Shown one piece after another: positions 62,895 through 64,000 of a stretch of DNA of 64,000 nt. The translations under genes and the position numbers were made by a program. The stretch covers positions 764,501 to 828,500 of the forward strand of contig NZ_CP027792.1 in NCBI RefSeq assembly GCF_003013695.1, written 5' to 3'. Positions within the stretch are counted from its first letter, which is position 1. Each line of letters starts with the position of its first letter. The stretch comes from Pulveribacter suum (GTDB lineage: Bacteria; Pseudomonadota; Gammaproteobacteria; Burkholderiales; Burkholderiaceae_C). The notes beneath the pieces are model-generated. The model had not been told where the DNA came from and did no database searches. It saw only the letters and a list, made by a program, of their open reading frames with translations.

Positions 62895-64000
62895 GGCTCG
62901 GCCCCTCCTTCGTTGAGCTGCGTTGGCGCCGCGCTGTCGGTCAGCGGGCTGCCTGCCGATGGTAGCCCCACCAGCGGCAGCGACAGCACGATGGCCGTGC
63001 CGCGGCCCGGCTGGCTGCTGACGTCCATCCAGCCGCCGGCGCGCCGCGCCCGCTCGGCCAGGCCCTTGAGGCCAAAGGAGCGGGGCTTTTTCAGCATCTC
63101 GGGCGCAATGCCGCGGCCGTCGTCGCAGACCTCCACCGTCAGCACGCCCTCGTGGTCAGACAGGTCGATGCGCACCTGCGTGGCGCCGGCGTGCTTGTGG
63201 ATGTTGGTCAGCGCCTCCTGCGCCGTGCGGTAGGCCACCAGCTGCAGGGCCGGCGGCGCGCTGTCGATGGCCTTGCAGTCGCAGCTGACGCGCACCGGCA
63301 GCCGGGTGCGACGCTCGAACGTCTCGGCCAGCCACTGCACGGCGGCCACCAGGCCCTGGTCCAGCACGGGCGGGCGCAGGTTCATCATGATGCGCTGGCT
63401 GGCATCGATGGCGTGCTCCAGCATCTCGCTGGCCGCGCCGGCGTGCTCGCCCAGCGGCCCCTGGGGCGCGTGGCGGCCGATCCAGGCCAGGTCAAAGCGC
63501 GCCGCGGTCAGGGCGCCGCCAATGTCGTCGTGGATCTCGCGGGCGATCGCCGCGCGCTCTTCCTCGATGGAAGTCTGCAGGTGCTCGGCCAGGTCGGCCA
63601 GGCGCTGCTCGGACTCGGCCAGGTCGGCCATCGCCTGCTCGCGGGCGCGCCGCGCCTCGGCCACCTCCAGCGCCCGCTCGATGACGTGCGGCAGCCGCGC
63701 CATGTCGTCCTTGAGCAGGTAGTCGGCAAAGCCCAGGCGCATGGCGTCCACCGCCGCCGCCTCGCCGATGGCGCCCGACAGCAGCACGAAGGGCGGGTGC
63801 CCGGCCCGTCCGCTCACCAGCTGCCAGGCGTCGATCGCCGTGAACCCGGTCAGGCGGTAGTCGGCCACAATCACATCGAAGGTCTCGCTGTCCAGGCAGC
63901 GGGCCAGCGCCGGCAGGCTGTCCACCTGCCTGATCTCGTGCGGCACCCGGGCGCGGCGCAGCGTCATGCGCACCAGGGCCTGGTCGGCGGGCGAGTCCTC
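62891..64000 (-). CDS. REC-HisKA_3 hybrid sensor kinase (5' end cut by window edge)
   Basis: 369 residues are visible; the N-terminus continues beyond 64000. It begins inside a receiver domain (EDSPADQALV, with FDVIVADYRLTG as its phosphoryl site), goes through a coiled coil (ARRAREQAMADLAESEQRLA), then a HisKA_3 dimerisation helix with the His in REIHDDIGG and a HATPase domain (EALTNIHKHAGAT, DDGRGI, GLKGLAERARRAGG). No membrane helix is visible, so it is probably cytoplasmic and receives its signal by phosphotransfer or a partner protein. It is coupled to the NarL-type regulator that follows. Confidence 0.9.
   Translation of the reverse strand, partial: EDSPADQALVRMTLRRARVPHEIRQVDSLPALARCLDSETFDVIVADYRLTGFTAIDAWQLVSGRAGHPPFVLLSGAIGEAAAVDAMRLGFADYLLKDDMARLPHVIERALEVAEARRAREQAMADLAESEQRLADLAEHLQTSIEEERAAIAREIHDDIGGALTAARFDLAWIGRHAPQGPLGEHAGAASEMLEHAIDASQRIMMNLRPPVLDQGLVAAVQWLAETFERRTRLPVRVSCDCKAIDSAPPALQLVAYRTAQEALTNIHKHAGATQVRIDLSDHEGVLTVEVCDDGRGIAPEMLKKPRSFGLKGLAERARRAGGWMDVSSQPGRGTAIVLSLPLVGLPSAGSPLTDSAAPTQLNEGGAEP

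Noticed and set aside
1-64000. CRISPR arrays, tRNA/rRNA genes, transposases or prophage genes
   Set aside because: No regularly spaced repeats, cloverleaf sequences or mobile-element proteins were seen. The interspersed palindromes vary in spacing and have no spacers or cas genes.

Overview
The window is a GC-rich chromosomal segment of a motile betaproteobacterium, most likely a member of Burkholderiales/Comamonadaceae (Acidovorax/Alicycliphilus-like). This rests on the flagellar gene order, the betaproteobacterial forms of FolB, TtcA, TrxC and PiuC, and an interspersed palindromic repeat with a GATAGCTGC...GCGCTTG core that I recognise from that family. No rRNA, tRNA, CRISPR array or insertion sequence was seen. 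The genus is inference.

Left part (1-26 kb), housekeeping and metabolism: partial ttcA (tRNA thiolation); a membrane GGDEF-EAL protein; folB with a pteridine-reductase-like SDR; a divergent MidA-like methyltransferase; a Cache-domain chemoreceptor; a DUF2905 membrane protein; and a ROK sugar kinase facing a trehalose cluster (otsB, a GH15 glucoamylase/trehalase-like enzyme, otsA). Next come trxC, cca, a glutathione transferase, 5-formyl-THF cyclo-ligase and a soluble lytic transglycosylase. A gene-free 0.8 kb stretch (18725-19532) holds a giant imperfect palindrome. An iron-uptake operon with a Fur-like box follows (TonB siderophore receptor, alpha-hydroxy-acid oxidase, PiuC-type hydroxylase), then an MBL hydrolase with a clear terminator and a membrane-anchored lipase-like hydrolase.

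Right part (26-62 kb), flagellum and chemotaxis: flgBCDEFGH on the minus strand ends in an unrecognised secreted protein, sitting where flgI is usual; flgA, flgM and flgN run the other way. motA-motB-cheY-cheZ and flhB-flhA-flhF-(flhG-like)-fliA run on the minus strand. Two divergent flagellin paralogues are followed by fliD-fliS-fliT, then fliE (minus) and fliFGHIJKLMNOPQR (plus). Sigma-28-like promoters are visible before flgM, the second flagellin and flhB, and weakly before motA; because fliA ends the flhB operon, this predicts autoregulation. flgI, flgJ, flgK, flgL, flhDC and cheA/W/R/B are not in the window. The segment ends with a NarL-type response regulator and a REC-HisKA_3 sensor kinase cut by the edge.

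The main unexplained structure is non-coding. Repeat family A (palindromic, about 15 copies) lies mostly at gene 3' ends and three times inside coding sequences. Repeat family B (about 110 bp) directly follows stop codons inside operons (GH15/otsA, flgE/flgF, motA/motB, fliP/fliQ), with two shorter look-alikes. The 653-bp palindrome is itself bracketed by two inverted family A copies. Other leads are the novel gene behind flgH, an FlhG homologue that has lost its P-loop, and inverted flagellin 5' ends flanking a single recognisable sigma-28 promoter.
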